Assembly: GCA_900555725.1 (NCBI GenBank)
Contig: USMD01000063.1
Location: forward strand, 1-11,733
Origin: an uncultured Garciella sp.
GTDB taxonomy: Bacteria; Bacillota; Clostridia; Eubacteriales; Garciellaceae
Direction of reading: 5' to 3'
DNA length: 11,733 nucleotides
Position numbers and translations under genes: made by a program. The notes beneath the pieces were generated by a model. That model searched no databases. It worked only from the letters and a program-made list of their open reading frames with translations, and was not told the DNA's origin. Positions 6,183 to 11,733 of this stretch are shown here, piece by piece (within the stretch, counting starts at the first letter, position 1; each line of letters begins with the position of its first letter).

Positions 6183-6962
6183 TTATTCAGCAATTCGAAA
6201 TTCCTTTTCATTCTCTTGAGAATGTAGTTTCATGGCCTCTTCCATGGTATAAAGTCCTTTTTCTTTTCCCATCAACCAATTTGCAGCATAAATTGCCCCT
6301 TGACCAAAGGCATTTTTATTAATAGATTCATGTACGATTCGAATGATTTCATTCGGAAGTCCAAAGACTACCTCATGTTTTCCTACGATTCCCCCTGCCC
6401 GAATGGAACTTACATGTTCTTGTGTATCCAGTCCTAAATTTTCAGCAATTCTTAGGGCAGTTCCAGAAGCACCTTTTTTACTTTTAAAATGTTCTTCTAT
6501 GATTTCAATATCAGCATTAGGAATCATTTCTTGGAATTCTTTAGATGCCTTAATTAAAAAGTTAATCCCTAAGGTAATATTTGGTGAATATAAAATAGCA
6601 GTATATTGGCTAAGCATTTTTAATAGCTCTAAATGAATTTCGTCATAATTTGAAATAGCAGATACAATACGTATTCCATATTTAGCGGCATTTTTATAAA
6701 ATTCTACTCCATCCATAGATGAGAAGTCGATGATTACGTCAACAAAATGATCTCTGTAGAAGGTATTCTTTTCAATAGACTGGGTACAAAAAATTTTCCC
6801 TTCTTCATGTTCAAAACCTAATAGGTGGCTTGCATATTCTCCTTCATTTTTCTTAGAGTTTCTTACTACCCATTTTAATTCACAATCTTTATCTTTCAGT
6901 ATTTCTTGAGCCACGAAAGAGCCAGTTTTTCCAAAGCCAAACATTCCAATCATAGTTTTCAA
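6183..6962 (-). CDS. dapB: DapB-like 4-hydroxy-tetrahydrodipicolinate reductase homologue with altered active-site segment
   Basis: 259 residues from a TTG at 6962-6960, with AGAGGAGG eight bases upstream; ATG 6953 is a later in-frame alternative. DapB reduces hydroxy-tetrahydrodipicolinate with NAD(P)H in lysine and diaminopimelate synthesis. Visible family features: a nucleotide-binding G-F-G-K-T-G (9-14), I-D-F-S-S (78-82), S-P-N-I-T-L-G-I-N (126-134), S-G-T-A (166-169), I-R-A-G-G-I-V-G-K-H (187-196), and a C-terminal G-A-I-Y-A-A-N-W-L-M-G-K-E-K-G-L-Y. The usual catalytic stretch (H-H-x-x-K-x-D-x-P-S-G-T in E. coli) is here E-H-F-K-S-K-K-G-A-S-G-T: one residue shorter, with a single His (158) and no Asp or Pro. 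The usual G-T-T-G is replaced by S-A-I-S. It may be a real DapB variant or a related reductase. It lies alone on the reverse strand, not with other lysine genes. Confidence 0.8.
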   Translation of the reverse strand: MKTMIGMFGFGKTGSFVAQEILKDKDCELKWVVRNSKKNEGEYASHLLGFEHEEGKIFCTQSIEKNTFYRDHFVDVIIDFSSMDGVEFYKNAAKYGIRIVSAISNYDEIHLELLKMLSQYTAILYSPNITLGINFLIKASKEFQEMIPNADIEIIEEHFKSKKGASGTALRIAENLGLDTQEHVSSIRAGGIVGKHEVVFGLPNEIIRIVHESINKNAFGQGAIYAANWLMGKEKGLYTMEEAMKLHSQENEKEFRIAE

Positions 6963-7046
6963 TCAAGCATCCTCCTCTTTTTATAAGAATTTTAAATTTG
7001 AATTTTGTCACTCCCTTGAACAGCCTTATTTCTCCTAAAGGACAAC

Positions 7047-7083
7047 GAATTCTATGTATCAAAAATACTGATACTTAGAATTC
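7047..7083. repeat. Inverted repeat, 15-bp arms
   Basis: GAATTCTATGTATCA (7047-7061) and TGATACTTAGAATTC (7069-7083) are complementary except for one position, with a seven-base loop. No T-run follows on either strand, so it is not an ordinary terminator. Confidence 0.85.
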
Positions 7084-7092
7084 TGTTAGGTA

Positions 7093-7124
7093 GCTTTAGA
7101 TGGAGTAAAAACTCCATCTAAAGC
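7093..7124. repeat. Perfect inverted repeat, 14-bp arms
   Basis: GCTTTAGATGGAGT (7093-7106) and ACTCCATCTAAAGC (7111-7124) are exact complements around AAAA. A related string (AACTCCAT then GAATCTAAG, about 7217-7235) occurs further up the dapB-like leader and could pair in an alternative way with one arm. Confidence 0.9.
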
Positions 7125-7325
7125 AAGAACTCTGTTTATCTGAACACTGCCATTTTTGAGGTTCCCAATTTCATAGAATGGGAGATAAGTACTGCTACAC
7201 GCCTGGATAAGAAGTAAACTCCATTTGAATCTAAGAATTACTTGATCCTACTAAATAAGATATTGAGTATAGGCGAAAACTATTACAGGATGAAATCTTT
7301 TGATGCAGTTTAAATATACAATTTT

Positions 7326-7354
7326 ATTATAACACAAAGTTGTCACTTTATAAA
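7326..7354 (-). promoter_or_regulatory. Possible promoter of the dapB-like gene
   Basis: Reverse-strand TATAAT at 7331-7326. The 17-base spacing gives TTTATA as -35 (7354-7349), a poor match. Only the -10 is convincing. Confidence 0.3.
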
Positions 7355-7401
7355 AGAAAATTTGAAAAAAATTGTAAAAGTTTTGAAAATATCATTTTGT
7401 C

Positions 7402-7428
7402 ACCAAAGAAAGCTCTACTCATATACTA
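7402..7428 (+). promoter_or_regulatory. Candidate sigma-K/sigma-E promoter of the coat-like gene
   Basis: CATATACTA at 7420-7428 matches the sigma-K -10 form CATANNNTA exactly. AC at 7402-7403 stands 16 bases upstream, as in the sigma-K consensus. The same box is one base from the sigma-E form CATACANT. It lies about 70 bases before the start of a protein with coat-like composition, which makes mother-cell expression plausible. No good sigma-A promoter was seen there. Confidence 0.45.
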
Positions 7429-7498
7429 ATATTGAACTAGAAGTAATGACTAGATATTTTTAGTTTAAATATTTATGAAAAATAAGGAGGAATCTTTT

Positions 7499-7840
7499 GT
7501 GACAAGGAAAAGAAATAAAGAAGAGTATCCGGAAATACAAGATATGGGATATCCGGCTATGCCAGATATGATGTCAGGTTATGGAATGGGAATGTATTGC
7601 TATTGCAGACCTTATCCTATGTATGATCATGGATGTGGAATGCCTTGTCCAGGATCTTATATGGGAGATATGGGAGCCTTCTATCCTGATATGGAAAGCC
7701 CTTATGGATATGAACCAGGATATTATGATCCGGGTTATGGGCCAGGCTATGGTTATGCTCCAGGAATGAATCCAGACTGTCCCTATAGAGATCGATGGTC
7801 TATGAATCCTAACTACCCAATGGCAGAGGATGAAGAATAA
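7499..7840 (+). CDS. Tyr/Gly/Met/Pro-rich low-complexity protein, probable spore coat component
   Basis: 113 residues from a GTG at 7499, with AAGGAGG (7484-7490) eight bases upstream. The in-frame ATG at 7475 is unlikely because the ribosome site would then lie inside the gene. After a charged start (T-R-K-R-N-K-E-E) the protein is dominated by Tyr, Gly, Met, Pro and Asp in short irregular repeats such as G-Y-G-M-G-M-Y, E-P-G-Y-Y-D-P-G-Y-G-P-G-Y-G-Y, with five cysteines. It ends acidic (A-E-D-E-E). There is no signal peptide or membrane segment. Such composition is typical of spore coat or exosporium proteins that cross-link through tyrosine and cysteine. I recognise no named family. It stands alone between a candidate sporulation promoter and a strong terminator, so it is likely monocistronic. 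Confidence 0.75.
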   Translation: MTRKRNKEEYPEIQDMGYPAMPDMMSGYGMGMYCYCRPYPMYDHGCGMPCPGSYMGDMGAFYPDMESPYGYEPGYYDPGYGPGYGYAPGMNPDCPYRDRWSMNPNYPMAEDEE

Positions 7841-7909
7841 GCAAGGGCTATGTTCATAAGAAAAGCAGGAAATGGGGCTATTGCCAAACAGATTAAATGA
7901 AATAAAAAG

Positions 7910-7961
7910 AGCCATAGATGTTTCATAAGCAGTGCAGTAAAGACATCTATGGCTATATTTT
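7910..7961 (+). terminator. Rho-independent terminator after the coat-like gene
   Basis: AGCCATAGATGT (7910-7921) and ACATCTATGGCT (7943-7954) form a perfect 12-bp stem with a 21-base loop, followed by ATATTTTT. Confidence 0.8.
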
Positions 7962-8086
7962 TCTAAGCATTTAAAGGGAAAAAGGAAGAGTATGTTTTAT
8001 GTTTAAAGAATAATCTGCTTGGAGATACTGTAAATATTCTTATGTATTTTTGATTCTCCCTAAAATAAAACCAGGAGGTTATAAAA

Positions 8087-9091
8087 ATGGAAAAACAAAA
8101 CCAGAAGGTAAGGGAGCTATTTGAGAAACATAAGCTGTCTGCCTTTCTGATACTACTGCTTGTGTCTTTCATTATAGTAGTAGGTTTCTACCATTTCTAT
8201 GAAAAGGAGATCAGTATCTTAGATAATCAAAAAAAGATTCTTATAAAAACAAGAAAGAACACTGTTTCTGAAGTGTTAAAAGAACAAAATATTACCCTTA
8301 GGCACAAAGATCAGATAAAACCATCTTTAGATACAAAAATAAAGGAAGATATGAAAATAAAGATTCAAAGGGCAAAACCTGTTACAATTATTGCCGACGG
8401 TAAAAAACAGGAGATTCTTACTGCAGCTACTAAGGTAGAAACTATTTTAAAAGAGGCTAAAATCCAGCTAGGGAAAAGAGACAAAGTAGAGCCTAAGGGG
8501 ACTTCAAAGATAGGGAAAGATCGAAGAATCCAAATTGTAAGGGTTACTCAAAAAAACATGATAGAAGAACAGCCCATTCAATATTGTACCCAAAAACAAC
8601 TTACAGAGCAGTTGGATATTGGGAATACAAAGATTGTGAGACAGGGAGAAAATGGTTTAAAGAAAAGGCAAATGAAAGTGACCTATGAGGATGGAAAGGA
8701 AGTAAAAAGAGAACTGATTCGGGAAAAGATTGTGATAGAACCGAGGGATGAAGTGATTCAAGTAGGAATAAACGATACCATCAATACTTCCAGGGGCAAT
8801 AGTCGATTTCAAAAAGCCATCGTTGTCACCGCAACTGCTTATTGTCCCACCGATCCTGGAGTAGATGGGGTTACCAGTGTAGGAGCAAGATTACAAAGAG
8901 GAGTTATTGCAGTAGACCCTAGTGTAATCCCCTACCATACCAAAATTTATGTTCCTGGCTATGGATTCGGTGAGGCCTTAGATACAGGGGGAGCCATTAG
9001 GGGAAGTAGAATTGACCTAGCAATGGGTTCAAGACAAGAAGCCTTACAATATGGGCGGAGACAGGTGAAAATATACTTATTGGAAGACTAA
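8087..9091 (+). CDS. yabE: YabE-like cell-wall protein: membrane anchor, DUF348 repeats, G5 domain, 3D domain
   Basis: 334 residues. ATG at 8087 has AGGAGGTT six bases upstream. The N-terminus is cytoplasmic with a single hydrophobic segment (about 18-37), an uncleaved anchor or signal. Outside follow two DUF348-type modules (about 45-90 and 97-140), a G5 domain (about 155-228, ending E-P-R-D-E-V-I-Q-V-G) and a C-terminal 3D domain (about 245-334). The 3D domain has its three aspartates in place: Asp277 (A-V-D-P-S-V-I-P), Asp299 (L-D-T-G-G-A-I) and Asp310 (S-R-I-D-L). The 3D fold is a double-psi beta-barrel related to MltA and resuscitation-promoting factors, so peptidoglycan cleavage is the likely role. 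The gene sits in its usual place before rnmV-ksgA and has its own terminator. Confidence 0.9.
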   Translation: MEKQNQKVRELFEKHKLSAFLILLLVSFIIVVGFYHFYEKEISILDNQKKILIKTRKNTVSEVLKEQNITLRHKDQIKPSLDTKIKEDMKIKIQRAKPVTIIADGKKQEILTAATKVETILKEAKIQLGKRDKVEPKGTSKIGKDRRIQIVRVTQKNMIEEQPIQYCTQKQLTEQLDIGNTKIVRQGENGLKKRQMKVTYEDGKEVKRELIREKIVIEPRDEVIQVGINDTINTSRGNSRFQKAIVVTATAYCPTDPGVDGVTSVGARLQRGVIAVDPSVIPYHTKIYVPGYGFGEALDTGGAIRGSRIDLAMGSRQEALQYGRRQVKIYLLED

Positions 9092-9124
9092 AAAATAAAT
9101 CTATCCTAAGATCCATGATCAATA

Positions 9125-9152
9125 GAAACAGAAAATTTTCTGTTTCTTTTTT
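9125..9152 (+). terminator. Rho-independent terminator after yabE-like gene
   Basis: GAAACAGAA-AATT-TTCTGTTTC is a perfect 9-bp stem (9125-9146) followed directly by six T residues. Confidence 0.85.
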
Positions 9153-9192
9153 CCCCTATTTTTTGATAAAATAGAGAGAAAGGAGGTTTCCC

Positions 9193-9735
9193 ATGATACG
9201 AGAAGTCATTGTAGTAGAAGGAAAAGACGATGAAGCAGCAGTAAAAAAAGCGGTAGATGCCGAAGTAATTATTACTAGTGGATTAGGGATAGAAGAAAAA
9301 ACGATAGAAAGAATTTGCCATGCTCAGCAGCGAACAGGGGTGATCATTTTTACAGATCCAGATTTTCCAGGGGAGAAAATTAGAAAGATGATTTCTGAGA
9401 AAGTCCCTGGTTGCAAACACGCTTATCTTCCCAGAAAATATAGTAAGAAAGGGAATGATATAGGAATAGAAAATGCTACACCAGAGCATATTAGACAAGC
9501 CCTTTCCAAGGTACAAACTAAAAAATCAGGCAGAGGGATCTTTACCATGGAACATCTAATAGACGCTGGACTTATTATGGGAGATTCAGCCAGAAGGAGA
9601 CGGGAAAAAATGGGAGATATTTTAGGAATAGGCTATGGGAATGGAAAGCAATTTCTAAAAAGACTCAATCACTATCAAATTACCATGGAAGAATTTCAAA
9701 AGGCACTAGAAATGATAGAAGGGAGAAATACATAA
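9193..9735 (+). CDS. rnmV: Ribonuclease M5 (5S rRNA maturation)
   Basis: 180 residues. ATG at 9193 has AAAGGAGG six bases upstream. RNase M5 makes the double cut that releases mature 5S rRNA from its precursor in low-GC Gram-positives, assisted by ribosomal protein L18. The Toprim domain is clear: Glu9 in V-V-E-G-K-D-D, Gly30 in T-S-G-L-G, and the Asp55-x-Asp57 pair in F-T-D-P-D-F-P-G. These are followed by the family signature G-I-E-N-A (91-95). The C-terminal region (about 115-180) holds the RNA-binding part. The stop directly abuts the ksgA start, so the two are translationally coupled. Confidence 0.95.
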   Translation: MIREVIVVEGKDDEAAVKKAVDAEVIITSGLGIEEKTIERICHAQQRTGVIIFTDPDFPGEKIRKMISEKVPGCKHAYLPRKYSKKGNDIGIENATPEHIRQALSKVQTKKSGRGIFTMEHLIDAGLIMGDSARRRREKMGDILGIGYGNGKQFLKRLNHYQITMEEFQKALEMIEGRNT

Positions 9736-10620
9736 TTGGAAAATTTAGCTTCCCCTAAAAATATAAAGGAAATTGTGAAAAAACATGGATTTCAATTCAA
9801 TAAAAAATTGGGGCAAAACTTTTTAATTGATCAGAACATATTACATAAGATTGTAGATGGTGCGAATATTACCAAGGAGGATGGGGTATTAGAAATTGGC
9901 CCTGGGATTGGTACCTTAACCCAAGAGTTAGCTAAGAGAGCCAAAAAAGTGGTGGCGATTGAAATTGACCAGCATCTTTTACCCATCTTACAAGATACCT
10001 TAAAGGATTTTGACAATATAGAAGTGATTCATGGAGATATTTTAAAGATGCCCCTAAGGGATATCTTATATCATAAATTTGAAAATAGAAAGATAAAAGT
10101 AGTAGCAAATTTGCCCTATTATGTGACTACTTCTATTGTTATGAAATTATTAGAAGAGGAATTACCCATTGATAGTATTACTATTATGATACAAAAAGAA
10201 GTGGCAGAGCGCATGAATGCGGCCCCAGGGGGGAAAGATTACGGTGCTCTTTCTGTTGCTGTTCAATTCTATGCCAATCCCCATAGGATTGCCACAGTTC
10301 CTTCCAATGTATTCATTCCACAGCCTAAAGTAGATTCTATAGTGATTGGTTTAGATATCTTGGACAAGCCTAAGGTAGAGGTGTCCAATCGAAAGCTATT
10401 TTTCCAAGTGGTGAAAGCGGCCTTTGGAAAACGAAGAAAGACCTTGTTAAATGCACTTTCCACAGGAAGTTTAGGAATAGAAAAACAAGAAGTTCTAGAG
10501 GTTCTTAACGGAGTAGAAATTGACAGCAAACGAAGGGGAGAGACCTTAAGTTTACAGGAGTTTGCTGACATTGCTAATTCCATTGATGATCAATATAAAA
10601 TTAAGAATGAAAGGGGATAA
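9736..10620 (+). CDS. ksgA: 16S rRNA (adenine1518/1519-N6)-dimethyltransferase
   Basis: 294 residues from a TTG placed immediately after the rnmV stop. AAGGGAG about ten bases upstream lies inside the end of rnmV. KsgA/RsmA uses SAM to dimethylate two adjacent adenines in the 3' terminal hairpin of 16S rRNA, a late step in 30S assembly. Motifs: K-K-L-G-Q-N-F-L (23-30), the SAM-binding E-I-G-P-G-I-G-T (53-60), acidic A-I-E-I-D (74-78), G-D-I-L (100-103) and catalytic N-L-P-Y (125-128). The C-terminal K-A-A-F-G-K-R-R-K-T-L-L-N-A-L is typical. Length is normal. The rnmV-ksgA pair joins 5S and 16S rRNA processing in one transcript. Confidence 0.97.
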   Translation: MENLASPKNIKEIVKKHGFQFNKKLGQNFLIDQNILHKIVDGANITKEDGVLEIGPGIGTLTQELAKRAKKVVAIEIDQHLLPILQDTLKDFDNIEVIHGDILKMPLRDILYHKFENRKIKVVANLPYYVTTSIVMKLLEEELPIDSITIMIQKEVAERMNAAPGGKDYGALSVAVQFYANPHRIATVPSNVFIPQPKVDSIVIGLDILDKPKVEVSNRKLFFQVVKAAFGKRRKTLLNALSTGSLGIEKQEVLEVLNGVEIDSKRRGETLSLQEFADIANSIDDQYKIKNERG

Positions 10621-10624
10621 AAAG

Positions 10625-11539
10625 ATGAGAGGTTGGATTTTGTATGATGATTTTAGTCCAGGTTTAAGAAAAGAAAGACATGAAATTGATCGATTTTTAG
10701 AGGTAGCCCAAGAACAAAATATTGATTTAAAAATAGTGAGTCCTAATCAATTTGACCTAATTGTAACTAGGGATGCCCGGGACAGTGTGGTAATAGATGG
10801 GGAGGTAGTGCCAGTACCAGATTTTTTCATCCCTAGATTAGGAGCTTCTACCACCTATTTTGCTTTGGCTGTTATTCGTCATTTAGAACAATTAGGTGTC
10901 TATACTGTAAATAGTTCCACAAGTATCGAAGCGGTAAAGGATAAATTATATACCCAACAGATTTTAGCTTCCAGAAATATGCCAGTACCCAAGACTATGT
11001 TGGCAAAATATCCAGTGAATGTGGATCTAATTGAAAAGCAATTTGGTTTTCCTGTTATTGTTAAGACCCTATCAGGAGCCCAGGGGACGGGAGTATTTTT
11101 AGCTGAGAGTAAATCAAAGTTTCGGGATGTGATGGATTTAATTGATGCAACCAATAGTGGCGCCAATATTATCATACAAGAATTTGTCTCATCCAGTAAA
11201 GGACGGGATCTTAGGGTATTTGTCATTGGGGGACGTGCCATTGCTGCAATGGAGAGGGTATCCCAAGATGGCAATTTTAAAGCAAATCTCTCCCAAGGGG
11301 GATTAAGTAAAAAGGTAGAACTCACCTCTGAGATGGAATGGATGGCTACAGAAACAGCTCGGATTCTAAACTTGGAGGTCACCGGAATTGACCTGCTTTT
11401 TGACGAAAATGGCCACTATAAAATCTGCGAAGCAAATTCTGCCCCTGGATTCAAAGGACTTGAGGAATGCTGTGAAAATATAAACATTCCGGGATCTATT
11501 TTTAACTTTATTCGTATTCGTTTGGGAATGTTTGATTAA
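10625..11539 (+). CDS. RimK-family ATP-grasp ligase
   Basis: 304 residues from the ATG at 10625, with AAAGGGG eight bases upstream. Longer in-frame starts at 10607 and 10562 overlap ksgA and are less likely. The family (RimK, LysX and relatives) joins an amino acid, often glutamate, to a carboxyl group of a protein or small molecule with ATP. Order of features: a Rossmann-like N-terminal part with F-F-I-P-R-L-G (67-73), ATP-binding Lys147 (I-V-K-T-L-S-G-A-Q-G-T-G), Q-E-F (185-187), G-R-D-L-R-V-F-V (193-200), A-N-L-S-Q-G-G (220-226), and the metal-binding E-A-N-S-A-P-G-F (269-276). Length equals that of E. coli RimK. The start lies four bases after ksgA, suggesting one operon with the rRNA-processing genes. 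The substrate cannot be read from sequence; ribosomal S6-like modification is one possibility only. Confidence 0.88.
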   Translation: MRGWILYDDFSPGLRKERHEIDRFLEVAQEQNIDLKIVSPNQFDLIVTRDARDSVVIDGEVVPVPDFFIPRLGASTTYFALAVIRHLEQLGVYTVNSSTSIEAVKDKLYTQQILASRNMPVPKTMLAKYPVNVDLIEKQFGFPVIVKTLSGAQGTGVFLAESKSKFRDVMDLIDATNSGANIIIQEFVSSSKGRDLRVFVIGGRAIAAMERVSQDGNFKANLSQGGLSKKVELTSEMEWMATETARILNLEVTGIDLLFDENGHYKICEANSAPGFKGLEECCENINIPGSIFNFIRIRLGMFD

Positions 11540-11572
11540 AGAGAGGAGAATAGAAATATCAATTTCTTAATG

Positions 11573-11674
11573 AAAAAAACACTTAATAAAATACGATTCT
11601 TCCAATTACCCTAATGGAGTATATGACAATTCCCTCTGATTGGAAACCTAAGTATTTTTATTAAGTGTTTTTTT
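11573..11674. terminator. Long inverted repeat after the rimK-like gene, probable (bidirectional) terminator
   Basis: The left arm, 11573-11594 (seven A, then CACTTAATAAAATAC), and the right arm, 11652-11674 (GTATTTTTATTAAGTG, then seven T), are complementary apart from one extra T. A second inner pair, TTCCAAT (11600-11606) and ATTGGAA (11639-11645), continues the fold. The A-run and T-run at the ends would suit termination on both strands. The arm length and the 102-base span also fit a small palindromic repeat element. Confidence 0.6.
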
Positions 11675-11718
11675 ATTACTCATATTTTTAACATGAACGA
11701 ACACAAAAATACAAGGAG

Positions 11719-11733
11719 CTGTCTCTTATACAC
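11719..11733 (+). other. Probable Tn5/Nextera adapter sequence at the contig end
   Basis: The last 15 bases, CTGTCTCTTATACAC, are identical to the beginning of the Tn5 mosaic-end read-through sequence used in Nextera libraries (known continuation ATCT). They should not be treated as genomic DNA. Confidence 0.85.

Larger units (their letters stand above)
6963..7331 (-). promoter_or_regulatory. Long structured 5' leader of the dapB-like gene (unidentified RNA element)
   Basis: A perfect TATAAT on the reverse strand (7331-7326) would start a leader of roughly 360 bases ahead of the dapB-like gene. The leader contains a perfect 14-bp hairpin GCTTTAGATGGAGT/ACTCCATCTAAAGC (7093-7124, four-base loop) and a 15-bp hairpin with one mismatch (7047-7083, arms starting GAATTC). 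Weaker pairings occur upstream: CGCCT/AGGCG, AAGTAA/TTACTT, and CCCA/TGGG around a stem-loop near 7170. I see no lysine-riboswitch or T-box signature and no U-run after either strong hairpin. The structure is visible; the regulatory role is inferred. Confidence 0.4.

Noticed and set aside
6963..7331. Lysine riboswitch or T-box in the dapB-like leader
   Set aside because: Expected for a lysine-pathway gene, but no lysine-riboswitch core and no AGGGTGGNACCGCG motif or specifier-type stem could be found on the reverse strand.
7574..7915. 113-codon reverse-strand frame over the coat-like gene
   Set aside because: It is the shadow of a repetitive low-complexity gene. It has no ribosome site, it crosses that gene's terminator, and its Ile/Ser/His-rich sequence merely mirrors the forward codons.
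9153..9180. Separate promoter for rnmV (GATAAAAT near 9165)
   Set aside because: The -10-like string is plausible, but no -35 was seen at a normal distance and the area is simply T/A-rich. One is expected because a terminator precedes it, but it cannot be placed.
1..11733. CRISPR array, tRNA genes, or a new defence or signalling operon
   Set aside because: No regularly spaced direct repeats and no tRNA-like cloverleaf with a GGTTCGAATCC arm were seen. The genes are housekeeping, sporulation or IS genes.

Overview
The window reads as low-GC Gram-positive, endospore-forming Clostridia. The DNA is AT-rich. Shine-Dalgarno sites are strong (AGGAGG type). TTG and GTG starts are common. There is a T-box in front of a methionyl-tRNA synthetase, and spore genes (spmA, spmB, a coat-like protein) are present. 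The species cannot be fixed from the sequence alone. Both edges look like contig edges: the left cuts through a transposon gene, and the last 15 bases match a Tn5/Nextera adapter end.

Layout. (1) 1-1486, minus strand: an IS607-type element with a serine recombinase tnpA broken by one in-frame TAA, followed by an overlapping tnpB-like gene that runs off the left edge. (2) 1628-2736, plus: spmA-spmB, spore maturation membrane proteins. (3) 2742-5887, plus: promoter, methionine T-box leader, metS, tatD. (4) 5888-6182: a hairpin-rich spacer resembling the right end of an IS200/IS605-type element, then a nested inverted repeat. (5) 6183-6962, minus: a divergent DapB-like reductase with a roughly 360-base leader containing two strong hairpins. 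(6) 7499-7840, plus: a Tyr/Gly/Met/Pro-rich spore-coat-like protein with a possible mother-cell sigma (E or K) promoter and a clear terminator. (7) 8087-11539, plus: a yabE-like 3D-domain protein with its own terminator, then rnmV-ksgA-rimK-like packed tightly. (8) 11573-11674: a long inverted repeat acting as, or resembling, a terminator.

How the genes fit together. The order metS-tatD-yabE-rnmV-ksgA is a classic Firmicute housekeeping cluster: tRNA charging, a TatD nuclease, a cell-wall protein, 5S rRNA maturation (RNase M5) and 16S rRNA dimethylation (KsgA). Here the cluster is interrupted between tatD and yabE by the reverse-strand dapB-like gene, the coat-like gene and their long non-coding flanks. 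A RimK-family ATP-grasp ligase is attached at the end. The most interesting unexplained items are the structured leader of the dapB-like gene, the DapB-like protein with its altered catalytic segment, the hairpin array after tatD, and the coat-like protein with its candidate sporulation promoter. I did not find a clearly new multi-gene defence or signalling system.
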